A stretch of 53,758 nucleotides of DNA from Caldithrix sp. (lineage in GTDB: Bacteria; Zhuqueibacterota; Zhuqueibacteria; Thermofontimicrobiales; Sulfurfontimicrobiaceae): contig DYKB01000048.1 in assembly GCA_020722815.1 (NCBI GenBank), positions 1 through 53,758 on the forward strand, written 5' to 3'. Both the position numbers and the translations under genes were made by a program. Each line of letters starts with the position of its first letter. Position 1 is the stretch's first letter. Shown here one piece after another: positions 27,719-36,446 of this stretch. The notes below the pieces were generated by a model. That model saw only the letters and a list, made by a program, of their open reading frames with translations, searched no databases and was not told the origin of the DNA.

Positions 27719-30700
27719 TTATTTAATCACCGCAAACTTGCCTACCTTCACATCCCCTGTCACTTTTGATTGGACATGATAGATATAATATCCCGCCGCA
27801 ATCTCCAAACCTTCTTTACTGCGTAAATCCCAATGCACCGTCCCATTGGCCGCTGAATTTAAATCCCACTTACTTTCGCGAGTGGTGGCAGAATTATCCA
27901 CTTCGATTTCATCCACCATGACACCGCTAATCGTAAATATTCGAATCGTACACTGTGCCGGAATATGGGTAAACATTAATTGCCGTTTTTGATTCCGATC
28001 CCAGTTGGCAACTGCGGGTTCCATGGTGTTGGTTATCACATACGGATTTGGTACGACCTTGATATTTTGCATATCATCTTTCAATTGTGCTTTATCCAGT
28101 TCATCACCAAGCCCGGTAATGGTAAACATCAGCGAATCAATATGATGAAAGCCACGATTAAAATCCAACCGATAGACATCATTGGCTTTCGGCATCTGGT
28201 CGGCACTATTGAGATCAACAAAATCGATGGAGAAGATGGTTCCCCCCCAGCGAATGGTATTGGTCCGAGTATCCGGCACGGCATCGCCAACCAGTATATA
28301 ATCGGATTCGGTATCGAATTTACCATTACTATTGACATCATAAACAAGCATATCCATTAAGGGGTGATTGCCTTCCGCGTTTTTAAATGATTTATTGACG
28401 ATATAAAAATTAAAGCTCTGATCCAGCAGTATCTGTTTTTTATCGATAAAATTATTGAACTGATCCCGAACCGTGGTGATGAAATCGGTGCGGGTTTTAT
28501 AGGCAGCATTATTATCAGCCCAGATGAATTCATAATGCCAGGGGAAGTAGCGCCAGGTTTGATTCCGCGGATCCTGGTGCGGATCGCGCACCTGAGCCAA
28601 TTGAATGCGCATGGGGGAATTGCCAACCACCCAACCGGAATTATCCCGATCCAGAATGGGGAAGACCGTTGGCATGCGGAATCGCAGCCGCATCCCTTCA
28701 AACAGTTCGGTGACAATTTCCCGTTCCGAGGTTAAATGCATGAGATTTAAGGTGCTGGAAGAGTCAAAATTTGATCCCGCCAGGTCGCGTTTTGTTTCAC
28801 GATAAACCAGCGAATCGCCCAGGGTGACATCGTAAACCAATATCTCATCATTCATATACAAAATATCATAGGGGCTGCGAAATCGCGCATTGGTTTGAGA
28901 ATAGGCCAATTCATTAACATGAAATTTGAGTTTATAAGTATGGCCTTTTTTAACATTATCGCGATCGAAAATTTCGACTTCAAAGGGCAGCTTTTTGGCA
29001 TTGGGACTATTCTTTTGATCATCAAAATTCACGTCCTGACCGGGATAGCCAGCCGCCAATTGATGCGGGGTCACCACAGCGACGTTTGGTGAGATACGAC
29101 GAATGTTTTCATCCTCATCGATTTCCAGCACAAAAGTGTTTTCAGATGGCGAAATACCACCACCAACACCACGTAAGCCATAATCATAAGCTACCAGGAC
29201 ATAATAATAAGTACGTCCATTTTGGGCGGTATTATCGATAAACGAATGTTGAATACCGGTATTATTCCCCAGATAGTATTGAATCCCATTGATTTCGCCA
29301 TAATCGGCAAAGCCTTTGTAATCATCAATCAAATCGCACTGGAAAATTGGTTTTCGCAGGGTGGGACTCCCATAACCATCGGTAATGAACATGGGATCGG
29401 CAATATAGGGATCCGTCGAACGATAGACTTTATAACCCTCAAAGTCATTGATATTTTTAGCAAAAGCGTCACGGGTTAATTTATCCGATTTATCGTCCCA
29501 GCTCAAGAAGACTTTCCCGTCAGCCGGATTTGCTGTTAAAGTTGGCATCAGGGGTGGTTGGGCAAAACGGTAATCTGTCTCATAAATAAGTTGCACCACT
29601 TCTTTCAAGCGAAACAGGGCCGGGGCTTCGTGTTTGTCGGAATTGAGTCCGGCCAGGGTTTCATAAGCATGTAATTCGGACATGGAGATTCGTTCGGTCA
29701 AGCCTTTGTGAAGCGGGAAAAGACCCGAAGCGAACTGTTCCACAAAATTCCGTGGTTCCATTTGCGCTTCATCGAAAAGGTGTTCATTATGAAATTGAAA
29801 AGTTCCCTCATCATTCATGACACTCTGACCATAAGAACCCCAATCCAGGCAATAGCGGAAAGAGGTTAAGCCCAACATATCGGATTCACTGACATCGGTT
29901 TCCGCAAAATTGGGTTCAGCAATTCCTTCCATTCGATCCGGGCGATGATTGGCTTCAGTGCCATCAGCATCAGGGCCATAATAGTTTAAATCCAATGGAC
30001 CAACGCCGTCCAGCCCGACATCGTCTCCAATATCCTCGCCGGCGTCATATTTACCATTCCCATTGGCATCGTTCCAATCGAGCCAATCCTGATCTTCATC
30101 GGCATCCCAATGTTCTTTCAGGTCGGACGCTTCCAGACTGTAAAATAATAAAAAGTCAGCGAGATTGGTGATACCATCAGAAGGTCCTATTTTATTCGTG
30201 GCATTGTTATTTCGTGCTTCATCAATCAAACCATCTTTATCATTGTCAATACCATCATTTGGAATCCCGGGGCTTTCCAGATACGCCAGGCCATAAACTC
30301 CTGGTTCCTTGCCCCCGCCAACAGGAATGCCGTCCTTGTCCCAGGAATAACACATATTCAGACGTTTATTATAATAGGCAATATCATCCGCACCTTCACT
30401 CGATTCCCCGCCAACGGCATTATCGGTATATAATCCAAAATACATTTCCGGTAAATCATAATCTGAAATATTGGCAATGCTATATTCCCAGAAAATCGCA
30501 TCATGCGCTGAGGGATTGCTCCATTGAAAACCGCGGGTCTGAACGCGAATACCAATGCCACCCCAGGGTAATCCCTTCTGAATGGTCACATCTGACTTCT
30601 TATCGCCAATCCGTACGCCCGGACGCGGATAGTACTTCGTCGTATCTTCAGGACCTAAATATTCCTGATCCTGGGCATCATTTACCACGAAAAAACATTC

Positions 30701-31279
30701 GAGATCAGCTTTTGTAATTCCCCGCCCAAAACGACCGTTCCATTCACCAGGCCAAATTTTTCCATTGCCAGTGGCGGGCCAACCCTCTGTCGGCCAGGAT
30801 TCCGGAAGGTTACTCATGGCGGGTGTTTCGCTGAGTTCATTAAAATACCCAAAAACAGGATAGAGCCCCCATTCAATGAGGCCGGTTGGATCCCGGTCCA
30901 TATACTCACGATAACTGGATTGACAAAAATATAATGCATCCAGATCGGTTCGGCTCTGAATTGCGAGTGGATCCGTGACCGGAATGGAATCGTTTTCAAC
31001 ATAAACCCGCGCCCCAATCAGGAGACAGATCCCATCGTGCATTTTGGTGCCTTCCAGCGTATTCGGCCATTTGGTCACGAAATACGATACATGATCGCTT
31101 AATTCGGTTGTATTGCGATAGAATAATAGTACCCGATTCCCTGTCATCCAGCCGGAACGTTCAGCAGCAATGTCGCCGGCTGGATCGTCGGGTCCCTCAT
31201 ACAGGCGACCCTGGGGAAAGACACCCGAGCAAAGTACAATCATTCCTGTTATGATAAAAAGTATGACGCTATTTTTCAT
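27719..31279 (-). CDS. Giant secreted protein, paralogue 3 of 3
   Basis: The third paralogue (1186 aa) and the first in transcription order. The signal peptide is about 1-22, then RLYEGPDDPAGDIAAERSGW. It lacks the CC pair of the other two (TTELSDHVSY in place of TTELSDCCDL). Asp-rich loops (DNDKDGLIDE, DANGNGKYDAGEDIGDD) lie in the middle, followed by the fibronectin-III-like domain, DVNSNGKFDTESD and the same sorting-type end GKFAVIK. It appears the most diverged of the three by eye. AAGGA precedes ATG 31279, which lies 85 bp after the PorV-like gene, so it is probably cotranscribed with PorV and the TonB receptor. In FCB bacteria PorV takes part in delivery of proteins with such C-termini, which makes these giant proteins candidate cargo (inference). 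Confidence 0.85.
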   Translation of the reverse strand: MKNSVILFIITGMIVLCSGVFPQGRLYEGPDDPAGDIAAERSGWMTGNRVLLFYRNTTELSDHVSYFVTKWPNTLEGTKMHDGICLLIGARVYVENDSIPVTDPLAIQSRTDLDALYFCQSSYREYMDRDPTGLIEWGLYPVFGYFNELSETPAMSNLPESWPTEGWPATGNGKIWPGEWNGRFGRGITKADLECFFVVNDAQDQEYLGPEDTTKYYPRPGVRIGDKKSDVTIQKGLPWGGIGIRVQTRGFQWSNPSAHDAIFWEYSIANISDYDLPEMYFGLYTDNAVGGESSEGADDIAYYNKRLNMCYSWDKDGIPVGGGKEPGVYGLAYLESPGIPNDGIDNDKDGLIDEARNNNATNKIGPSDGITNLADFLLFYSLEASDLKEHWDADEDQDWLDWNDANGNGKYDAGEDIGDDVGLDGVGPLDLNYYGPDADGTEANHRPDRMEGIAEPNFAETDVSESDMLGLTSFRYCLDWGSYGQSVMNDEGTFQFHNEHLFDEAQMEPRNFVEQFASGLFPLHKGLTERISMSELHAYETLAGLNSDKHEAPALFRLKEVVQLIYETDYRFAQPPLMPTLTANPADGKVFLSWDDKSDKLTRDAFAKNINDFEGYKVYRSTDPYIADPMFITDGYGSPTLRKPIFQCDLIDDYKGFADYGEINGIQYYLGNNTGIQHSFIDNTAQNGRTYYYVLVAYDYGLRGVGGGISPSENTFVLEIDEDENIRRISPNVAVVTPHQLAAGYPGQDVNFDDQKNSPNAKKLPFEVEIFDRDNVKKGHTYKLKFHVNELAYSQTNARFRSPYDILYMNDEILVYDVTLGDSLVYRETKRDLAGSNFDSSSTLNLMHLTSEREIVTELFEGMRLRFRMPTVFPILDRDNSGWVVGNSPMRIQLAQVRDPHQDPRNQTWRYFPWHYEFIWADNNAAYKTRTDFITTVRDQFNNFIDKKQILLDQSFNFYIVNKSFKNAEGNHPLMDMLVYDVNSNGKFDTESDYILVGDAVPDTRTNTIRWGGTIFSIDFVDLNSADQMPKANDVYRLDFNRGFHHIDSLMFTITGLGDELDKAQLKDDMQNIKVVPNPYVITNTMEPAVANWDRNQKRQLMFTHIPAQCTIRIFTISGVMVDEIEVDNSATTRESKWDLNSAANGTVHWDLRSKEGLEIAAGYYIYHVQSKVTGDVKVGKFAVIK

Positions 31280-31364
31280 ATAAAAGTCCTTCAGGATTTG
31301 ATATTAAATTTTCATTTAAATATTCATCATTGATGATGAAAATATGATAAGCCAGATCGAATTT

Positions 31365-32432
31365 TTAAAATGTAAAGCTTAAGGTATAAGCGCTCATTTT
31401 ACCCAGTAATCCAACATCACGATAAGCATAGTCAACTTTCAGGGCTTTATTATTTAAATAATTGAATAACAAGCCAAAACCAAAAGTCCAGCCATATTCC
31501 GAATCAACCATATAAAGTCCCTTATAACCGCCTCTCAATGAAAAGACGCCGAAACCAGGAACTGTTAATGCGTATTCACTTCCAATATTAAGATACTCAC
31601 TATTATTATTGGGATGTAAAGCATCCACCGCCATGGTTAACCGCTGTCGCGAGGTCATCAGGGCGTGTGCGGAAATACCAATTCTGAAAATAAGAGGTAA
31701 TTCCCAACCCTGGGTTTCATAACGGGCCGGAACATATTCGAAATTACCCGCTTCGCCGGGTGATTCGTCAATGGGACGTTTTAAATCGATACCGTTATAT
31801 TGTAATTTCGTTCCATAGTTCGCGATACTCATACCGATGGATAATCCATCACCGGGTTTATCTGACCAGGCGAGAAAGGTGGTATTCACGATGGCGCCGA
31901 GATCAAAAGCAACGGCACTGGCACTTTCATGCCAGATACGCGAAGAAATATATTTTGCGGTACCACCAAATGAAAACCACTGGGCTAATTTTCTCCCATA
32001 GGAGAGGCTCACACTAAAATCCAGACCATCAAATTTTTCGCCCGTACCTTCCTGCATGAGCATCGAAGTTACTTCTTCTTCGCCATAGCCGGTATAAATA
32101 AATCCAACTGCGATGGTACCGATTTGCTGATGCGCATATCCCAGTCCAACGTATGAAGTATTAATATCCACCAGCCAGGGTTGATGCATCACCTGAAATT
32201 CACTGTTCGTCATATAACCCAATCCCGCAGGGTTCCAATAAATGGATGATAAATCCCGGACAACACTCACGTAGGCATCCCCCATGGCGATACCCGCACC
32301 ACCATAGCCAATTTCCAGAAAATTTCCACTGGTTGTTGCCGCCCGATAGGGTTCTTGTGCCTGACCTGATGACAAAATCAGACCGAGCAAAATTCCTATC
32401 ATCACTGTTAATAACTTTTTATTTATTATCAT
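31365..32432 (-). CDS. PorV/PorQ family outer-membrane beta-barrel protein
   Basis: A 355-aa outer-membrane protein of the PorV/PorQ (FadL-like barrel) family, linked in Bacteroidota to the type IX secretion system. The signal peptide is about 1-25. GGAGIAMGDAYVSVVRDLSSIYWNPAGL is the family hallmark region (given here only in part: the WNPAGL motif is at about 66-71). Alternating beta strands continue to the end (YTLSFTF with terminal Phe, as in barrel proteins). ALHPNNNSEYLNIGSEY near residue 275 is shared with the truncated paralogue at 35346-36095. It sits between the TonB receptor (40 bp) and the first giant secreted protein (85 bp). Role inferred: shuttle or anchor factor for the giant proteins at the outer membrane. 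Confidence 0.88.
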   Translation of the reverse strand: MIINKKLLTVMIGILLGLILSSGQAQEPYRAATTSGNFLEIGYGGAGIAMGDAYVSVVRDLSSIYWNPAGLGYMTNSEFQVMHQPWLVDINTSYVGLGYAHQQIGTIAVGFIYTGYGEEEVTSMLMQEGTGEKFDGLDFSVSLSYGRKLAQWFSFGGTAKYISSRIWHESASAVAFDLGAIVNTTFLAWSDKPGDGLSIGMSIANYGTKLQYNGIDLKRPIDESPGEAGNFEYVPARYETQGWELPLIFRIGISAHALMTSRQRLTMAVDALHPNNNSEYLNIGSEYALTVPGFGVFSLRGGYKGLYMVDSEYGWTFGFGLLFNYLNNKALKVDYAYRDVGLLGKMSAYTLSFTF

Positions 32433-32472
32433 GATAAAACCCCATTATTGTTAAATTTATTCAGGTTATCTG

Positions 32473-35295
32473 TTAAAACATATAGCCCACGCCGATTTTA
32501 ATTTCGCGTGGTGTTGAGTACATATATGGATTTTTAACAGAATCGTAAATATCATTGAAATTACTTCTGAAAGTTTCGATATTGATTGGATAGATGATGG
32601 CCGTATAAGCCCGTCCCGTGCTGGAGTTGACATAGAGTTCATTTTTGCGATCTAGCAAATTATAGATAGACATGAAAATGCGAAGTTTGCTGGAGCCAGT
32701 CAAATTGATATCATAATGACCCTTCAAATCCAGTGAAAAGTTGGTGGGTCGTTTGGAATTGTTGGGATAGAGCGTTTGTTTGGCCAATGGACTAACCGAA
32801 ACCGGGGAGAAAGTATAAGGTAGTCCCGAGTTAAAATAGCCAGTGAGCGTTATATTATAGTTCGATTGAGAATAACTAACACTGCTGTTTAAAGTATGCC
32901 GTTGATCCCAGCTTAAGGGGACGAGATAGGGAATGGGATCCAGGCTTTCACCGGCGCGTGAATAGGTTGAAGTTGGATTATCGGCATTTCCGCGTGTATA
33001 TTGGAGTGTATAATTGAGATAAAATGCAAATGGGCCAAACATATAATCATATTTCATCTCAAAACCTTTGGCGTTACCATAGTCTTTATTACCGTAAACG
33101 CCATATTTGATCTGATTATAAGTCGTATAAACCAACGCACTCTGCAAATCATAAATATCCTTGTAGAAAACGGACAATTCCAAACCCATGCCGGGCATTA
33201 ATTCCTGCCAGACACCCATTTCATATTGTACCGTTTTTTCTGCTTTAATGGTCGGATTACCATGAATTGTTGCGAAATTCCCTGGTGGAATCAAGAAACG
33301 ATAATTACTATAGAGCGCATATAATGGTGGCATTTGGAAAAAGTGACCATAGCTAAAATGCAATACCGCAGCTTTGCCCAGTGTATAGGACAGACCGAAA
33401 CGTGGGCTCAGTTGTATCTGCGGCGCTGCTTTGGGATAAGTTGACATTCGTTCAGTATCCAGTAATGGCTGTCCGTTTTCATCATAAAGGATCTGTCCAT
33501 TGATATCCTTCTGATAGAATGTCAATTGATTTGCCGGATTTCGCCGTTGCGAAGGATACGTGGTATTGGAATTAAAATAATCAAACCGCAGACCGATATT
33601 GATAACCATGGCATCAAACTCCATTTTATCCTGCAGATAAGTGGAAAATTCATAAGGCTTTTTGGTGTAAATATCCATCGAAATGGCGGAGTCTGCCAGA
33701 ATTTCAGTTTGATAAGGATAAAATTCGATTTTTTGGATATCTGGATTATAGATGTAGTAAAATGCCAATGGCGTACCTTCCAATCTGTTTCGGGTATTGG
33801 TCGGCTTATTTTGTAACTCGTGAGCTGTATATAAGAATCCAGTCTTGATGCTGTGCGCTTTATTAATCTGCCAGGTGAGATCATATTTCGCATTCAAACT
33901 GGTAAGGTCCCGCTTCAGATGACCATAATCCTGACCACCGGATAAAAAACCACCGGCGCCTCTGGCATAGCCCTGATGAACGTAACGCGGATCCAGTGGA
34001 TCCTCAAATAAATAGTATTGATACCTGTTATCCGTATAAGATACTTTAAAATCATGAAAAGCACTCTGGGAAATCAGATGGTTAATTTGAAAGACATACA
34101 TCATGGTTTCGTCATAGTGATTTGCGCGACCATCCGGTTTATATTTATACCCGTGCCCGGTGTTGGGTCTTTCATCGTAATTCCAGGTATTCATGAGGGA
34201 CATTTTCAAATTATTACTTAATTTGAAGGTCAGTTTTCCCATGAATGAATAGGTTTCATTCGTATTGATCGGGACATAGGCTTCATCACCGGTATGTTCA
34301 GAGTAATATTTAACACCTTTGATGTAGGCATCCCAGGGGGTTTCCTCCTCGACGATATTGGGTGTCGTAAAATCGGTAAAATCATCAACACGGAATCGTC
34401 GAATACCATTGATATGGCCTAAATTTTTTTGATAGCGAAAATTGGTGAAAAAAGTGATGTTATTTTTCCAGATTGGCCCTTCAAATTGAGCTTTATAGTC
34501 CTGATTTCTGGTAATTTCAGTATTTTTCAATCCAATAAAGACATCTTTATTGCCGGTATAGAAATTAGAAAGATGGCCTGAGAAGGAACCATGGAATTTA
34601 TCGCGGCCATCTTTGGTAACGACATTAACGATACCACTCATGGCACGACCATATTCCGCATTGAAAGTTCCGGTAATGACTTCCAGATCTTCGGCTACTT
34701 CTTTTTCAATTTCCACGGTTTTATCTTCATTACCATAGGCATCATTCACCTGCATCCCGTCAATGAGATAGGATACTTCTGTCAGTCGTCCGCCACGAAA
34801 GTGTCCATTAACAACACCTGTCTGCATTTCAATGACCTGATCCAGGTCTTCAACTGGTAATAAAGATATTTGGTCGGACGAAACATTTTTAATAGAACTG
34901 GTCTGATCTTTTTTAATAGCGACCTTATCCGCGTAAACCACGACTTCTTTACCTTCCAGAACTGTCTCGCGCATGGAAATTTCAACGCTGGCGGTACGGT
35001 TCACTGAAACGAGCACATCATTGATTTTGACTGTTTCATATCCCAATATCTGCGCTTTTAGATTATACCGCCCCGGTCGCACATTGAGAATATAGAAATC
35101 GCCATTCATATCCGTTGCCGATCCCATACTCGTGCCTTCGATCAGGACATTGACTGCCGGTAAAGGTTCACCAGTATTTGAATCTTTCACCTGTCCCCGA
35201 ATTTTTCCGGTCGTTTGTGCCTGTACCTCGTATTGAATTGTCAATAGACTAAAAATTAATACGAGCCACACTAAAATTTTTAGCTTTTTGTACAC
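32473..35295 (-). CDS. TonB-dependent outer-membrane receptor with carboxypeptidase-regulatory domain
   Basis: A 940-aa TonB-dependent receptor. The signal peptide ends near YEVQAQ (27). A carboxypeptidase-regulatory-like Ig domain occupies about 30-115 (GKIRGQVKDSNTGEPLPAVN, MNGDFYILNVRPG), the plug about 125-230 (FRGGRLTEVSYLIDGMQVND, EVITGTFNAEYGRAMSGIVN), and the 22-strand barrel follows to the terminal Phe in GVGYMF. The start is GTG 35295, fixed by AGGAGG at 35303-35308. This CarboxypepD_reg plus plug layout is typical of SusC-like and related FCB transporters, but no SusD partner lies nearby; instead PorV-like and giant secreted proteins follow. The substrate is unknown; a glycan or peptide is plausible given the surrounding hydrolases. 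Confidence 0.92.
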   Translation of the reverse strand: MYKKLKILVWLVLIFSLLTIQYEVQAQTTGKIRGQVKDSNTGEPLPAVNVLIEGTSMGSATDMNGDFYILNVRPGRYNLKAQILGYETVKINDVLVSVNRTASVEISMRETVLEGKEVVVYADKVAIKKDQTSSIKNVSSDQISLLPVEDLDQVIEMQTGVVNGHFRGGRLTEVSYLIDGMQVNDAYGNEDKTVEIEKEVAEDLEVITGTFNAEYGRAMSGIVNVVTKDGRDKFHGSFSGHLSNFYTGNKDVFIGLKNTEITRNQDYKAQFEGPIWKNNITFFTNFRYQKNLGHINGIRRFRVDDFTDFTTPNIVEEETPWDAYIKGVKYYSEHTGDEAYVPINTNETYSFMGKLTFKLSNNLKMSLMNTWNYDERPNTGHGYKYKPDGRANHYDETMMYVFQINHLISQSAFHDFKVSYTDNRYQYYLFEDPLDPRYVHQGYARGAGGFLSGGQDYGHLKRDLTSLNAKYDLTWQINKAHSIKTGFLYTAHELQNKPTNTRNRLEGTPLAFYYIYNPDIQKIEFYPYQTEILADSAISMDIYTKKPYEFSTYLQDKMEFDAMVINIGLRFDYFNSNTTYPSQRRNPANQLTFYQKDINGQILYDENGQPLLDTERMSTYPKAAPQIQLSPRFGLSYTLGKAAVLHFSYGHFFQMPPLYALYSNYRFLIPPGNFATIHGNPTIKAEKTVQYEMGVWQELMPGMGLELSVFYKDIYDLQSALVYTTYNQIKYGVYGNKDYGNAKGFEMKYDYMFGPFAFYLNYTLQYTRGNADNPTSTYSRAGESLDPIPYLVPLSWDQRHTLNSSVSYSQSNYNITLTGYFNSGLPYTFSPVSVSPLAKQTLYPNNSKRPTNFSLDLKGHYDINLTGSSKLRIFMSIYNLLDRKNELYVNSSTGRAYTAIIYPINIETFRSNFNDIYDSVKNPYMYSTPREIKIGVGYMF

Positions 35296-35302
35296 GATAT
35301 CG

Positions 35303-35308
35303 CCTCCT
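35303..35308 (-). promoter_or_regulatory. Ribosome binding site fixing the GTG start of the TonB receptor
   Basis: AGGAGG on the minus strand, 7 nt before GTG 35295. It is among the strongest Shine-Dalgarno sequences in the window and decides the non-ATG start. Confidence 0.75.
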
Positions 35309-35345
35309 ATAAAGATTACCTTTGCTTATTGCCTTATATTTTAAA

Positions 35346-36095
35346 TTAAAATGTCACACCGATGGTATAAATTGAACTATTACCCAGAATTCCTAGATCG
35401 CGATAGGCATAATCGATTTTAAGCCCACGATTTCGCATTAAAGTCAGGTGTATTCCCCCCCCAAAGGTTAAACCATATTGAGATTCGTCCATAAATAATC
35501 CCCGATAACCACCGCGTAAATAAAAACGTCCAAAACCAAATGCCCGCAATTGGTATTCAGCACCGAGATTTACTGATTCGTTATTGTTGTTGGGATGAAG
35601 GGCATCTACTGCCAGAATCAGTTTTTGCGATTCTGAAGCAATTGGCGTAATGGCCGCACCAACCCGGAAAATTAATGGTAGATCCCAACCCTGGAGGCTA
35701 TACTTGGCTTCGAGGTCTTTGTAATTGCCATTTTCATCAGGTAAGATATCAACCGGTATTAAAAGATCGATTCCATCATATTTCATCTTGGTACCATAAT
35801 TTGAAATGCTCATGCCAATCGTCATACCATGTTCCGGATTGCCTGAAAATGAGAAAAAGGCCGTATTGACCATCACCCCCAGATCCAGCGCCAAAGCATT
35901 CGCTTTTAGATGCCAGATACTGGAGGATATCCATTTGGCAGATGTACCGAAGGCGAACCATTGGACGATTTTTCGGGCATAAGAAAAATTAAAGGCATAT
36001 TCACCCGCAGCGAAAGTTTCACCAGTTCCCTCCTGCATGGCCAAAGTTGTCACTTCGGTACGCCCGAAATCCATACTCGTAATACTGAATGCAGT
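35346..36095 (-). pseudogene. PorV/PorQ-like gene lacking its 5' end
   Basis: The frame aligns with the intact PorV-like protein (31365-32432) from its residue ~107 to the end; for example AMQEGTGETF matches LMQEGTGEKF and ALHPNNNNESVNLGAEY matches ALHPNNNSEYLNIGSEY. An in-frame Met at 36074 gives 242 codons, but homology continues upstream through TAFSITS to about 36095, where a TGA (36096-36098) and unrelated repeat sequence begin. The signal peptide and first strands, about 106 residues, are missing, so it cannot be exported as a normal barrel. It lies 50 bp upstream of the TonB receptor in the same orientation, suggesting the operon once began with this PorV copy. The break coincides with repeat elements at 36180-36330. 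Confidence 0.85.
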
Positions 36096-36098
36096 TCA

Positions 36099-36446
36099 AT
36101 TCCAAACAACTTAACGTTGTCATATAAGAGTGGCAATGTGAAAATCAAACGACTGACTATGAGCTTGAGAAACTGGCTTTGAACTAACCTTGCGAAAGTT
36201 GCGAAAAGGTGAGATAATATATTTTGATTAATATTTTATTATTAATCTTTATATTGTATTATTCTGAACCTACGCAAGGCTAGTGTTTTCGGACACCTAT
36301 TAGTGTCTGTCCGAAATTGTAGGACTAATTGTTAATTTGTCCGAATCAATTGCCTGATACAAGCTCTATGTCTGCAAATTGGCAATTTGCCCAACAAAAA
36401 AGTGTTTTCAGATACCTGACAAGCTCATGGCAATACATCTGCTTTT
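36099..36446. other. Repeat-derived junction upstream of the truncated PorV gene
   Basis: No gene. It holds an AT-rich inverted repeat (about 36180-36285, arms AACCTTGCGAAAGTTGCG and ACGCAAGG) resembling 11298-11400, an end fragment of the GTGTCTGTCCG element (36298-36317), and a palindrome GCAAATTGGCAATTTGC (36374-36390) also seen at 8833-8849. The original 5' part of the PorV gene and its promoter are absent. Confidence 0.65.

Noticed and set aside
27719..31279. Giant proteins as cohesin/dockerin cellulosome parts
   Set aside because: Asp-rich loops resemble dockerin or thrombospondin-3 loops, but the paired dockerin pattern is not clear and no cohesin or scaffoldin is present.
32473..35295. 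Classic SusC/SusD polysaccharide-utilisation pair
   Set aside because: The receptor has the SusC-like N-terminal layout, but no SusD-like lipoprotein gene lies on either side.
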